Source of the DNA: an uncultured Kiritimatiellota bacterium
Lineage (GTDB): Bacteria > Verrucomicrobiota > Kiritimatiellia > RFP12 > UBA1067
Reading direction: 5' to 3'
Assembly (NCBI GenBank): GCA_934667425.1
Contig: CAKULV010000069.1
Location: 1 to 12,746, forward strand
DNA length: 12,746 nt
The translations under genes and the position numbers were made by a program. Below the pieces are notes generated by a model. That model saw only the letters and a list, made by a program, of their open reading frames with translations. It was not told the origin of the DNA and did no database searches. Within the stretch, counting starts at the first letter, position 1, and each line of letters starts with the position of its first letter. Below, piece after piece: positions 7,355-12,746 of this stretch.

Positions 7355-8662
7355 ATGAAGGCTAAGTACGCCATACCGTTGGGCTTCATTGGCGTCATCC
7401 TTGCCGGGGCTGGGCTCTTCTCCCTGCCGGTATCCGGCGGGCTGGGATTCATGGATGCGCTCTTCACCTCGTGTTCGGCGGTTTGCGTGACCGGACTTTC
7501 GACAATCGACCCGGTGCCTGTCTTGACCACGTTCGGGCAGACGGTACTGATGGTGCTTGTCCAGATCGGCGGCGTAGGAATCATGACATTTGGCACATTC
7601 ATCCTTGTCTTGGCCGGCAAGAGGCTTCCGATAGACCAGGAGTTTGCCCTGTCCAACGCCTATGGGGTGAACGGAGTAAAGGGGTTTCGCGGGCTTGTAG
7701 TATGGGTGGTAGTCTCGATGCTCGTTATAGAGGGATTGGGCGCATGGGCTCTGAACGCAGTGCTGAACGACCCTTACCGGGCTTGCTTCTTTTCAATCAT
7801 GTCGTTCTGCAACGCTGGCTTTACGCTGGATCCTGGCGGAGTGTCGTCATCCCTTGTGGACAAGCCGCTCGCGATTCTCGTGATGAGCATCCTCATGATC
7901 CTTGGAGGACTTGGCTTCATGGTGCTGTACAACATCTGCACGATCAAGTTCTGGCACAGGTCTCTTCGCAGGCAGGGGAGGCTATCTCTCCACACGAGGG
8001 TCGTCATATGGACTACGGTGGCGTTCGTGCTGGTGTCATTTTTGGTGTTTCTGGCGGCCGAATGCAATGGGGTCCTCGCACAGATGCCTTGGGTGGAGAG
8101 GCTGTCAATCGCGCTGTTTCAGGCGGTGACGCCGCGCACGAGCGGGTTCACGCTCGTGCCGCTCGAATCCATGCATCCCTTCACCCGCTTCTTTTCGGAG
8201 CTGCTGATGTTCATCGGTGCGGCTCCCGGATCAACCGGCGGAGGAATAAAGATCACAACGTTCGTCGTCTTCCTCTACACAGTGCATTCCTACTGCCACA
8301 GACGGCGCGATGTGGTTCTCTCCAAGCGCACGATTCCGCCGGAGGTGATCCGTGAATCGCTGATCATAACGTTCACGTTCCTGTTTTGCATTGCACTGAC
8401 GGTCGCGACGCTGCTTGTCACAGAGAACGGGCGAACGGGGATGGATTTCGAGAGCCTGCTTTTCGAGTCGGTGTCGGCCGTGGCCACAACGGGACTTTCG
8501 GTGGGGGATACCACCCGTTCGCTCTCTTCCGCAGGGCAGTTCGTGGTCATGCTTGCGATGTTTGTAGGAAGGCTTGGCGCCCTTACGATAGTGCTAATGA
8601 TCGCCGGGGACGACGAGCCGGAGACCATCCGCTACCCCAAGGAAGATATTCTCGTAGGCTGA
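7355..8662 (+). CDS. ktrB: KtrB/TrkH-type potassium transport subunit
   Basis: The protein has 435 residues, closer to KtrB than to the longer TrkH of E. coli. It is a predicted inner-membrane K+ (or Na+-coupled K+) channel-like transporter. The four-repeat M1-P-M2 architecture is visible through its four selectivity-filter loops, each with the key Gly: VTGLS (45-49), NAGFT (153-157), TSGFT (262-266) and TTGLS (378-382). Also typical are QIGGVGIMTFG (70-80) and GAAPGSTGGGIKITTF (288-303) with its flexible gate-like loop, and the C-terminal YPKEDILVG. The start is weakly supplied with a Shine-Dalgarno site (GGGG at 7342-7345). The cytoplasmic RCK partner (KtrA/TrkA), often adjacent, is absent from this window. 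It is the last gene of the pal-tat group and is convergent with the HTH-EIIA gene. Confidence 0.92.
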   Translation: MKAKYAIPLGFIGVILAGAGLFSLPVSGGLGFMDALFTSCSAVCVTGLSTIDPVPVLTTFGQTVLMVLVQIGGVGIMTFGTFILVLAGKRLPIDQEFALSNAYGVNGVKGFRGLVVWVVVSMLVIEGLGAWALNAVLNDPYRACFFSIMSFCNAGFTLDPGGVSSSLVDKPLAILVMSILMILGGLGFMVLYNICTIKFWHRSLRRQGRLSLHTRVVIWTTVAFVLVSFLVFLAAECNGVLAQMPWVERLSIALFQAVTPRTSGFTLVPLESMHPFTRFFSELLMFIGAAPGSTGGGIKITTFVVFLYTVHSYCHRRRDVVLSKRTIPPEVIRESLIITFTFLFCIALTVATLLVTENGRTGMDFESLLFESVSAVATTGLSVGDTTRSLSSAGQFVVMLAMFVGRLGALTIVLMIAGDDEPETIRYPKEDILVG

Positions 8663-8668
8663 TTACGG

Positions 8669-8687
8669 GGTCTCGACGGTGGAGACC
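8669..8687. terminator. Hairpin between convergent genes, possible bidirectional terminator
   Basis: GGTCTC (8669-8674) and GAGACC (8682-8687) form a perfect 6-bp stem with a 7-base loop, in the 42-base gap between the ktrB stop and the stop of the HTH-EIIA gene. No T-run follows on either strand, so its strength is doubtful. The position between convergent genes is the main support. Confidence 0.35.
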
Positions 8688-8704
8688 GGCCCGGCAATGG
8701 AAGG

Positions 8705-9427
8705 TCAGCGGCGCAGTGTTCCGAGCAGGCCCGTTTCGGCGTCCTTGAGGCACTTCAGCATGGATTCTGCGTCGGCGGCTGCCCGGATGTCCGCAAGAAG
8801 GGGCGTGCCGTGCGCAAGAAGGCACAGGCGCGCCAGCACGTGCAGATGAAGCCTGCGGTCTGTGCAGTTGATGAGGAAGAAGATGTCGGTGCCTTCGCCG
8901 TCCGGCGCTCCGAAGAACACGGGGCGAACCGTCTTGCCGAGGCAGAGGAACGATTCTGATACCAGGTATTCGTCGTGGAACTTCACATGCAGAAACGCCG
9001 CGCCACCTCCAACTGCGGTTGATGCGGCCTCTTCGCGTTCGGTAAGGCCCCTGAAGAGAGCATCCCTGTCGTAGACATACCCGGTGGAGTCCGCAAGGTC
9101 GGTCATGTCCCTGAGCACTCCGCCCTTGTTCTTGGCGCTCAGTTCCGGGTTTATGGCGCAGAGCGGAAGAAGGTCGGACACATGGACCTCACCGGAGGAC
9201 TTCGCCCTCTCGGACATGGCGTGGGCGTGCTCACCGGAGAGTTGCCCCGGCGCGAGCCCGATCATCCGGCGTTGCGCCCATTCTCCGAGAAGGTGGTAGT
9301 CGAACAGGAAGTCGCCGCCGCGCATGATCGATGGGACCTCTTCGCGTTGCGCGAAGTGCTTCAGCTCAAGCGCGTCCATGTGCAGACGGGCTGCCGCGGT
9401 CTTGAGATCTATGAACCTCTGTTCCAT
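8705..9427 (-). CDS. HTH domain fused to PTS EIIA (fructose/nitrogen type)
   Basis: The protein has 240 residues. The ATG is served by GGAGG (complement of 9438-9442). Residues 4-55 look like a MerR/excisionase-type DNA-binding helix-turn-helix: DLKTAAARLHMDALELKHFA, then a wing-like REEVPSIMRGGDFLFD and ending LLGEWAQRR. Residues about 85-235 resemble PTS EIIA type 2 (PtsN/FruA), a phosphoryl carrier. The active-site region, usually G.a.PH, reads GGAAFLHVKF, with His147 retained and Leu in place of Pro. VRPVFFGAPDG, DIFFLINCTD and HLHVLARLCLL follow in family order. Chlamydiae carry an EIIA paralogue (ptsN_2) with an N-terminal HTH, so this architecture has precedent in the superphylum. It probably regulates rather than transports, since no EIIB/EIIC is in view. 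It is the second gene of an operon, 18 bases after the deaminase stop. Confidence 0.8.
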   Translation of the reverse strand: MEQRFIDLKTAAARLHMDALELKHFAQREEVPSIMRGGDFLFDYHLLGEWAQRRMIGLAPGQLSGEHAHAMSERAKSSGEVHVSDLLPLCAINPELSAKNKGGVLRDMTDLADSTGYVYDRDALFRGLTEREEAASTAVGGGAAFLHVKFHDEYLVSESFLCLGKTVRPVFFGAPDGEGTDIFFLINCTDRRLHLHVLARLCLLAHGTPLLADIRAAADAESMLKCLKDAETGLLGTLRR

Positions 9428-9445
9428 GGCTTGCCGGCCTCCAGG

Positions 9446-9913
9446 TCATTCGAATCGGCGGCATTTTACGCCGGACTGCCTGAACATCTTCTCCACGGTG
9501 TCGAGGTAGGGGTAGTCGCCGCCGTACACGACTTCCCTTATGCCAGAGTTGATTATCAGCTTTGCGCACGTAAGGCATGGGGAGATCGTCACGTATATCG
9601 TCGCTCCGGCCGTGGCGTGCCCATAGTACGCGGCCTGGCAGATCGCGTTCTGTTCGGCGTGCACGCAAAGGCACTCTTCGAGGTGCTCGCCGCTTTTGAC
9701 CTTTCCGGCGCATCGCGGACACCCGCCGGCGAAGCAGTTCTTCACGCCACGCGGCGTACCGTTGTATCCGGTTGAGATTATGTGGTTGGACTGCACGATC
9801 ACCGCGGCAACCTGCCGCCTGGAGCAATTTGACCTTTTCGCCACAACGCTGGCGATCTCCATGAAGTATTCGTCCCAGCCCGGACGCGGATCTGCTGTTC
9901 GCTTCGTTTTCAT
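9446..9913 (-). CDS. dCMP deaminase / ComEB-like cytidine deaminase
   Basis: The protein has 155 residues and belongs to the zinc-dependent cytidine/deoxycytidylate deaminase family. It is predicted to convert dCMP to dUMP, feeding dTMP synthesis in the cytoplasm. The catalytic HAE is at residues 85-87 (His85, Glu87), followed by QNAICQAA. The second zinc motif PCLTC is at 112-116 (Cys113, Cys116). GYNGTPRG (49-56) is the typical nucleotide-site segment of dCMP deaminases. Further cysteines (60, 65, 68, 81, 83) lie before HAE, where this subfamily often carries an additional structural zinc. The length is normal. The ATG has no Shine-Dalgarno site but an extended -10 lies only 7 bases upstream, so the transcript is probably almost leaderless. 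It is the first gene of the operon with the HTH-EIIA gene. Confidence 0.92.
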   Translation of the reverse strand: MKTKRTADPRPGWDEYFMEIASVVAKRSNCSRRQVAAVIVQSNHIISTGYNGTPRGVKNCFAGGCPRCAGKVKSGEHLEECLCVHAEQNAICQAAYYGHATAGATIYVTISPCLTCAKLIINSGIREVVYGGDYPYLDTVEKMFRQSGVKCRRFE

Positions 9914-9920
9914 GGGTGGT

Positions 9921-9929
9921 ATTTTAGCA
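9921..9929 (-). promoter_or_regulatory. Extended -10 promoter of the dCMP deaminase operon
   Basis: On the - strand the sequence reads TGCTAAAAT, matching an extended -10 (TGnTAtAAT type). No good -35 is present at 16-18 bases. The expected transcription start falls about at the ATG (9913-9911), which would give a leaderless message. This agrees with the missing Shine-Dalgarno site. Confidence 0.5.
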
Positions 9930-9994
9930 TAAATTCGAAATGACAGGCCCCAACCTCTGATTTGTGCTGGCCGTAGAATATGCCCTGCAAAAAC

Positions 9995-10006
9995 TTGTCA
10001 TAACAA
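9995..10006. promoter_or_regulatory. Palindromic operator candidate in the divergent gap
   Basis: TTGTCATAACAA fits the symmetric pattern TTGTnATnACAA. It lies 2 bases before the -35 of the regulator gene, in the 151-base gap between the divergent deaminase and regulator genes. That is a typical position for an operator of a sugar-responsive repressor, but with only one copy seen and short arms this is a suggestion. Confidence 0.3.
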
Positions 10007-10008
10007 CC

Positions 10009-10038
10009 TTACATTTGTCTTGGAAAATAGGCTATAAT
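10009..10038 (+). promoter_or_regulatory. Promoter of the regulator-hydrolase operon
   Basis: TTACAT (10009-10014) and a consensus TATAAT (10033-10038) are separated by 18 bases. The expected start is near 10045. A strong Shine-Dalgarno AAGGAG (10052-10057) sits 7 bases before the ATG at 10065. This is the only clear promoter before the regulator and the two hydrolases, so it likely drives all of them. Confidence 0.65.
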
Positions 10039-10064
10039 GCTCCCGCACCGCAAGGAGCAGGCCG

Positions 10065-10526
10065 ATGACCAAGACAAAGTACAGCGAAGTCTATGAGCTT
10101 CTCAAGAGCGAGATTCTTGAGGGAAAGTACGGGAAGTCCCTCGCCGTGCCAAGCGAGATGCAACTCTACGAGTACTTCGAACCGATCGCCCGGGAGCTCG
10201 TCGCGATTGCGCAACGGACGAACAGCGCGTTTCTGTTCTCGAACATCGACGCGGATGATCCGGCGCAGCGGCGGCGCAACGTCCGCGAGTTGGCGGCCGA
10301 CTTCATCCGGCGCCACGTTGCGGGGGTAGTTTACCATCCGACCGAATTCCTGTCGGCGGATGACGCGACGAACGCGGATGTCGTCGAGGTATTCCGCCGA
10401 CGGGGTATTCCCGTCGTGCTGCTCGACAGCGACATCGTGATACCGCCGGCCCGCCTCTTTCTGCCCGAACAGCTGGTCATCCGGGCGTCTACGTTGCGAA
10501 AGACAAAAGGAAAGGAATGCCAATGA
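10065..10526 (+). CDS. Shrunken GntR-LacI type transcriptional regulator (apparent double internal deletion)
   Basis: The protein has 153 residues. Residues 4-38 match the start of a GntR winged helix: KYSEVYELLKSEILEG, then VPSEMQLYEYF. After F38 the recognition helix and wing are missing and the sequence enters a LacI/periplasmic-binding-like ligand domain at its first helix (EPIARELVAIAQRTNSAFLFSN, residues 39-60, given here as E39 to N60). This continues through AADFIRRHVAGVVY and GIPVVLLDSD. After PPAR (127-130) about half the ligand domain is absent, and it jumps to the family's C-terminal end, LFLPEQLVIRAST (131-143). Full-length GntR-LacI regulators have roughly 350 or more residues. 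The frame is intact across both joints, and promoter and Shine-Dalgarno site are good, so it is probably translated. DNA binding in the normal way seems impossible. It could be a decaying gene, a dominant-negative or ligand-binding remnant, or simply a leader keeping the downstream hydrolase coupled through the ATGA overlap. Confidence 0.7.
   Translation: MTKTKYSEVYELLKSEILEGKYGKSLAVPSEMQLYEYFEPIARELVAIAQRTNSAFLFSNIDADDPAQRRRNVRELAADFIRRHVAGVVYHPTEFLSADDATNADVVEVFRRRGIPVVLLDSDIVIPPARLFLPEQLVIRASTLRKTKGKECQ
10506..10516 (+). promoter_or_regulatory. Ribosome binding site deciding the first hydrolase start
   Basis: AAAGGAAAGGA ends directly before an ATG at 10517 and 6 bases before the ATG at 10523. 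Only the second has workable spacing. The second also overlaps the regulator stop as ATGA (10523-10526), so it is taken as the start. Confidence 0.6.
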
Positions 10527-12016
10527 GAAGAAAATTCATGTGCAGCCTGGCGGCCTGTGCCGCACTGGCTGCATGGTGCTGTCTGGTTGCCGCCGAGAAG
10601 GCGGCGGAGCCGTTCATCGAGGATGACGCGGGCGGTCTCCCGCCCGGCGTCCGGGTGCAGCACGTGGCGTCGACGACCTGGAAGGCGTTCAACGAGACGC
10701 CGCCGCCGCTCCGGCGGATCGGAACGTTGCGGACGCGCCGGTCGAGCGAGATCGCCGCGTCGTCCTGGTCGGTCGGTTGCGAGTGCCTTGACCGCGACTA
10801 TGCGAACTTCGAGATGTACAAGACGTTTCTGCCCGATCTCGGCGTCAAGTGGGCGCGCATTCAGTCCGGCTGGGCGAAGACGGAGCGGACGAAAGGCGTC
10901 TACGACTTCGCGTGGCTCGACGTTCAGGTCGACTACCTCGTCACAAACGCGATCGCGCCGTGGATTACGCTCTGCTACGGCAACCCGGTCTACGGGTCGG
11001 GCAAGTGGCTTGGCATGGCGATGGCGCCGCTTGTGGACGATGCCGAGGCATTTGCCGCGTGGCTATCCTACGCGGAGGCGACCGTCCGCCGCTACCGCGA
11101 CCGCGTGACGCGCTGGGAGATCTGGAACGAGCCGTACGACCAGGGCAAGGCCTACGGGCGGCTCTGCGCGGAGACGATCGCCCGCATCGTGAAAATCCAG
11201 CCGGAGGCCGAGATCGTCATCTCCGCCTGCCGTTTCCCGTCCGACTCGGAGTCTGTCTACGAGGCTGTCCGCGCGAGGGGCGTTGCGGACGCGATCCGGT
11301 ACTGGGCGTGCCACCCCTACCATCAGAACCCGGACGCATCGTATGCGGGTTTCACGAAGGGGATGCACGCGCCGGTCGAGCGACGACGCGACTGGGCGCG
11401 TGCGCGCAACCCGAAATGGGACATTCTCCAGGGCGAATGCGGCTGTCCGGCGCAGCTCGAGTTCGCACATGCTCTCTGCAACATTCCGTGGACGGAGGTG
11501 TCGCAAACGAAATGGGTCCTGCGGCGGGCGATGGGCGACGCGGTGCGCGGCATCTTCTCGTCTCATTTCGCGATCACTGACAATCATTATCCGAACATGA
11601 TCCAGAGCTATGGCCTTGTGCGCTGCGACCTGCTCGGGCGCTTCGTCTACCGTCGGCCAATCTACTATGCGATGCGGAACGTCTACGGTTTTTTCGACGC
11701 GGACGTGAAACCGCTCTGGTTCGAGAAGACGGCGTCGGGACGGCGAGAGGTCTCGATCGCGCGCTTCGCGAAGAAGGGGCGGCCCGTGCTCGCCGCCTGG
11801 TTCTCTGACGCCCGCCCCGACGATTCGCTCGACTGGAAGCCGAACGTCGCCGTACCGGGTGTCGCCGACTTTCCCGATCCGGTGCTAGTCGATCTCGTCA
11901 CCGGCGGAGTCTACGCGCTCCCGGCGGGCCGGACGGTCCTGCCCATGCGGGATTCGCCTGTGCTGGTCGCGAACCGTGATGTCATCCCGCTCAAGGAGAA
12001 GGAGGTGGAACAATGA
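10523..12016 (+). CDS. Secreted glycoside hydrolase, clan A TIM-barrel (GH39/GH5-like)
   Basis: The protein has 497 residues. A signal peptide (MRRKFMCSLA..., cleavage near VAA at about 24) indicates export. A predicted (beta/alpha)8 barrel spans about residues 80-385. The catalytic acid/base is in WEIWNEP (198-204), Glu203. The probable nucleophile is Glu305 in ILQGECG. Their spacing of about 100 residues fits strands 4 and 7 of clan A retaining enzymes. Early barrel landmarks are LGVKWARIQSGWAKTE and YDFAWLD. The C-terminal part from about 390 looks like a small beta domain (KPLWFEK..., VLVDLVTGGVYAL). GH39-like (beta-xylosidase type) is my best family guess, with GH5-related alternatives; the substrate is unknown. 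It overlaps the regulator and the next paralogue by ATGA on each side, so the three are translationally coupled. Codon use (ACG, GCG, CGG, almost no ATA) differs from genes before 10000. Confidence 0.75.
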   Translation: MRRKFMCSLAACAALAAWCCLVAAEKAAEPFIEDDAGGLPPGVRVQHVASTTWKAFNETPPPLRRIGTLRTRRSSEIAASSWSVGCECLDRDYANFEMYKTFLPDLGVKWARIQSGWAKTERTKGVYDFAWLDVQVDYLVTNAIAPWITLCYGNPVYGSGKWLGMAMAPLVDDAEAFAAWLSYAEATVRRYRDRVTRWEIWNEPYDQGKAYGRLCAETIARIVKIQPEAEIVISACRFPSDSESVYEAVRARGVADAIRYWACHPYHQNPDASYAGFTKGMHAPVERRRDWARARNPKWDILQGECGCPAQLEFAHALCNIPWTEVSQTKWVLRRAMGDAVRGIFSSHFAITDNHYPNMIQSYGLVRCDLLGRFVYRRPIYYAMRNVYGFFDADVKPLWFEKTASGRREVSIARFAKKGRPVLAAWFSDARPDDSLDWKPNVAVPGVADFPDPVLVDLVTGGVYALPAGRTVLPMRDSPVLVANRDVIPLKEKEVEQ

Positions 12017-12746
12017 ATCGGAAGACCCTGATCGTGGCGCTGGCTGCGCTGTGCTGTTCGGCGGCCGGTGCCGCCGCGAGGGCCCCGGAGCCGTTCATCG
12101 AGGACGACGTGGGCGGGCTGCCGCCCGGTGTCCGGAGCCGTAAGACGACATCCGTCGTCTGGAAGGCGTTCAACGAGGCGCGGCCGCCTTTGGCGTCCCC
12201 GCGTCTCGGGACGCTTCTAACTCGACGGTCGAGCGAAATCGCTGCATCCTCCTGGTCGGTCGGCTGCGAATGCCTCGACCGCGACTACGCGAATTTCGAG
12301 ATGTACAAGACGTTTCTGCCCGACCTCGGCGTCAAGTGGGCGCGTCTACAGTCTGGCTGGGCGAAGACGGAGCGGACGAAGGGCGTGTACGACTTCGCGT
12401 GGCTGGACGCGCAGGTCGACTACCTCGTCACGAACGCGATTACGCCATGGATCACGCTCTGCTACGGGAATTCGCTCTACGGCTCGCGTCCCTTGCTGGG
12501 CGTGAAAGTCGCTGATATCGTGGACAGTCCCGAAGGCCTGGCCGCGTGGCTCGCCTATGCGGAGGCGACCGTCCGCCGCTACCGCGACCGCGTTACGCGC
12601 TGGGAGATCTGGAACGAGCCCTACGACCAGACGGAGGCCTACGCTCGGCTCTGCGCAGAGACGATCGCCCGCATCGTGAAAGTCCAGCCGGAGGCCGAGA
12701 TCGTCATCTCCGCCTGCCGCTATCCGAAGGACCCGCAGGCCGTCTA
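10607..12746 (+). repeat. Tandem gene duplication, unit about 1.49 kb
   Basis: The DNA from 10607 onward recurs from 12088 onward (offset 1481 bases, then 1487 after a two-codon insertion in the second copy), up to the right edge. Many stretches of 20 or more bases are identical, for example around the WEIWNEP codons (11114 and 12601). Synonymous differences are spread through the blocks with identical protein. More copies may follow beyond the window. Confidence 0.85.
12013..12746 (+). CDS. Tandem paralogous glycoside hydrolase (partial, runs off the edge)
   Basis: The frame is open from the ATG at 12013 to the right edge, giving 244 codons of an N-terminal part. The start overlaps the preceding stop as ATGA, with GGAGGTGG just upstream as Shine-Dalgarno site. 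A signal peptide (MNRKTLIVALAALCC...) is followed by the same EPFIEDDxGGLPPGVR opening as the preceding gene. From RRSSEIAAS to TLCYGN I count 80 of 83 identical residues, and from YAEATV to ISACR 51 of 55, including the acid/base WEIWNEP. The block between them (SLYGSRPLL...) is much less alike (13 of 28). The function is expected to be the same reaction class with a different substrate fit. The nucleophile region lies outside the window. Confidence 0.8.
   Translation, partial: MNRKTLIVALAALCCSAAGAAARAPEPFIEDDVGGLPPGVRSRKTTSVVWKAFNEARPPLASPRLGTLLTRRSSEIAASSWSVGCECLDRDYANFEMYKTFLPDLGVKWARLQSGWAKTERTKGVYDFAWLDAQVDYLVTNAITPWITLCYGNSLYGSRPLLGVKVADIVDSPEGLAAWLAYAEATVRRYRDRVTRWEIWNEPYDQTEAYARLCAETIARIVKVQPEAEIVISACRYPKDPQAV

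Noticed and set aside
10517..10522. ATG at 10517 as the start of the first hydrolase
   Set aside because: The Shine-Dalgarno sequence touches this ATG, leaving no spacing; the ATG at 10523 has a 6-base spacing and the ATGA overlap seen again at the next junction.
1..12746. CRISPR arrays, tRNA genes, insertion sequences, riboswitches
   Set aside because: I looked for regular short repeats, cloverleaf-like sequences, transposase motifs with flanking inverted repeats and conserved riboswitch leaders, and saw none.

Overview
The window looks like a chromosomal segment of a Gram-negative bacterium, most likely from the PVC superphylum (Kiritimatiellae, Lentisphaerae or Verrucomicrobia type). This is an inference from four things: an outer-membrane barrel protein and a Pal lipoprotein; an HTH-EIIA fusion of the kind known in Chlamydiae; a secreted DUF1080 protein; and a GntR-LacI type regulator next to secreted glycoside hydrolases. 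No rRNA, tRNA, CRISPR array or insertion sequence was seen.

Layout. Positions 1-153 hold the end of an unrecognised gene. Positions 154-750 are visibly more AT-rich and carry a small exported protein of unknown function (295-750). A predicted outer-membrane beta-barrel (878-2311) follows with its own promoter. Then come tryptophanyl-tRNA synthetase (2350-3312), a secreted DUF1080 protein (3338-4537) and a patatin-like phospholipase (4559-5377), closely spaced on the + strand. A good promoter at 5423-5451 starts a second + strand group of envelope and transport genes: Pal lipoprotein, TatB-like protein, TatC (overlapping tatB) and a KtrB/TrkH-type potassium channel (5502-8662). This group meets a convergent two-gene operon on the - strand: a dCMP deaminase (9913-9446) followed by an HTH-EIIA fusion (9427-8705). 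A small hairpin lies between the convergent groups.

From 10009 to the right edge is a carbohydrate-utilisation locus with different codon use. A clear promoter and Shine-Dalgarno site drive a 153-residue regulator that appears to be a GntR-LacI chimeric regulator with two large in-frame deletions. It overlaps by ATGA with a secreted clan-A-like glycoside hydrolase (10523-12016), which overlaps by ATGA with a tandem paralogue running off the edge (12013 onward). The two hydrolases are nearly identical in their core but differ in one block of about 28 residues.

The most interesting points are the shrunken, still open regulator, the tandem hydrolases with a patchy divergence pattern, a TatC lacking the usual N-terminal glutamate, the DNA-binding-type EIIA, and two genes whose promoters sit almost on their start codons.
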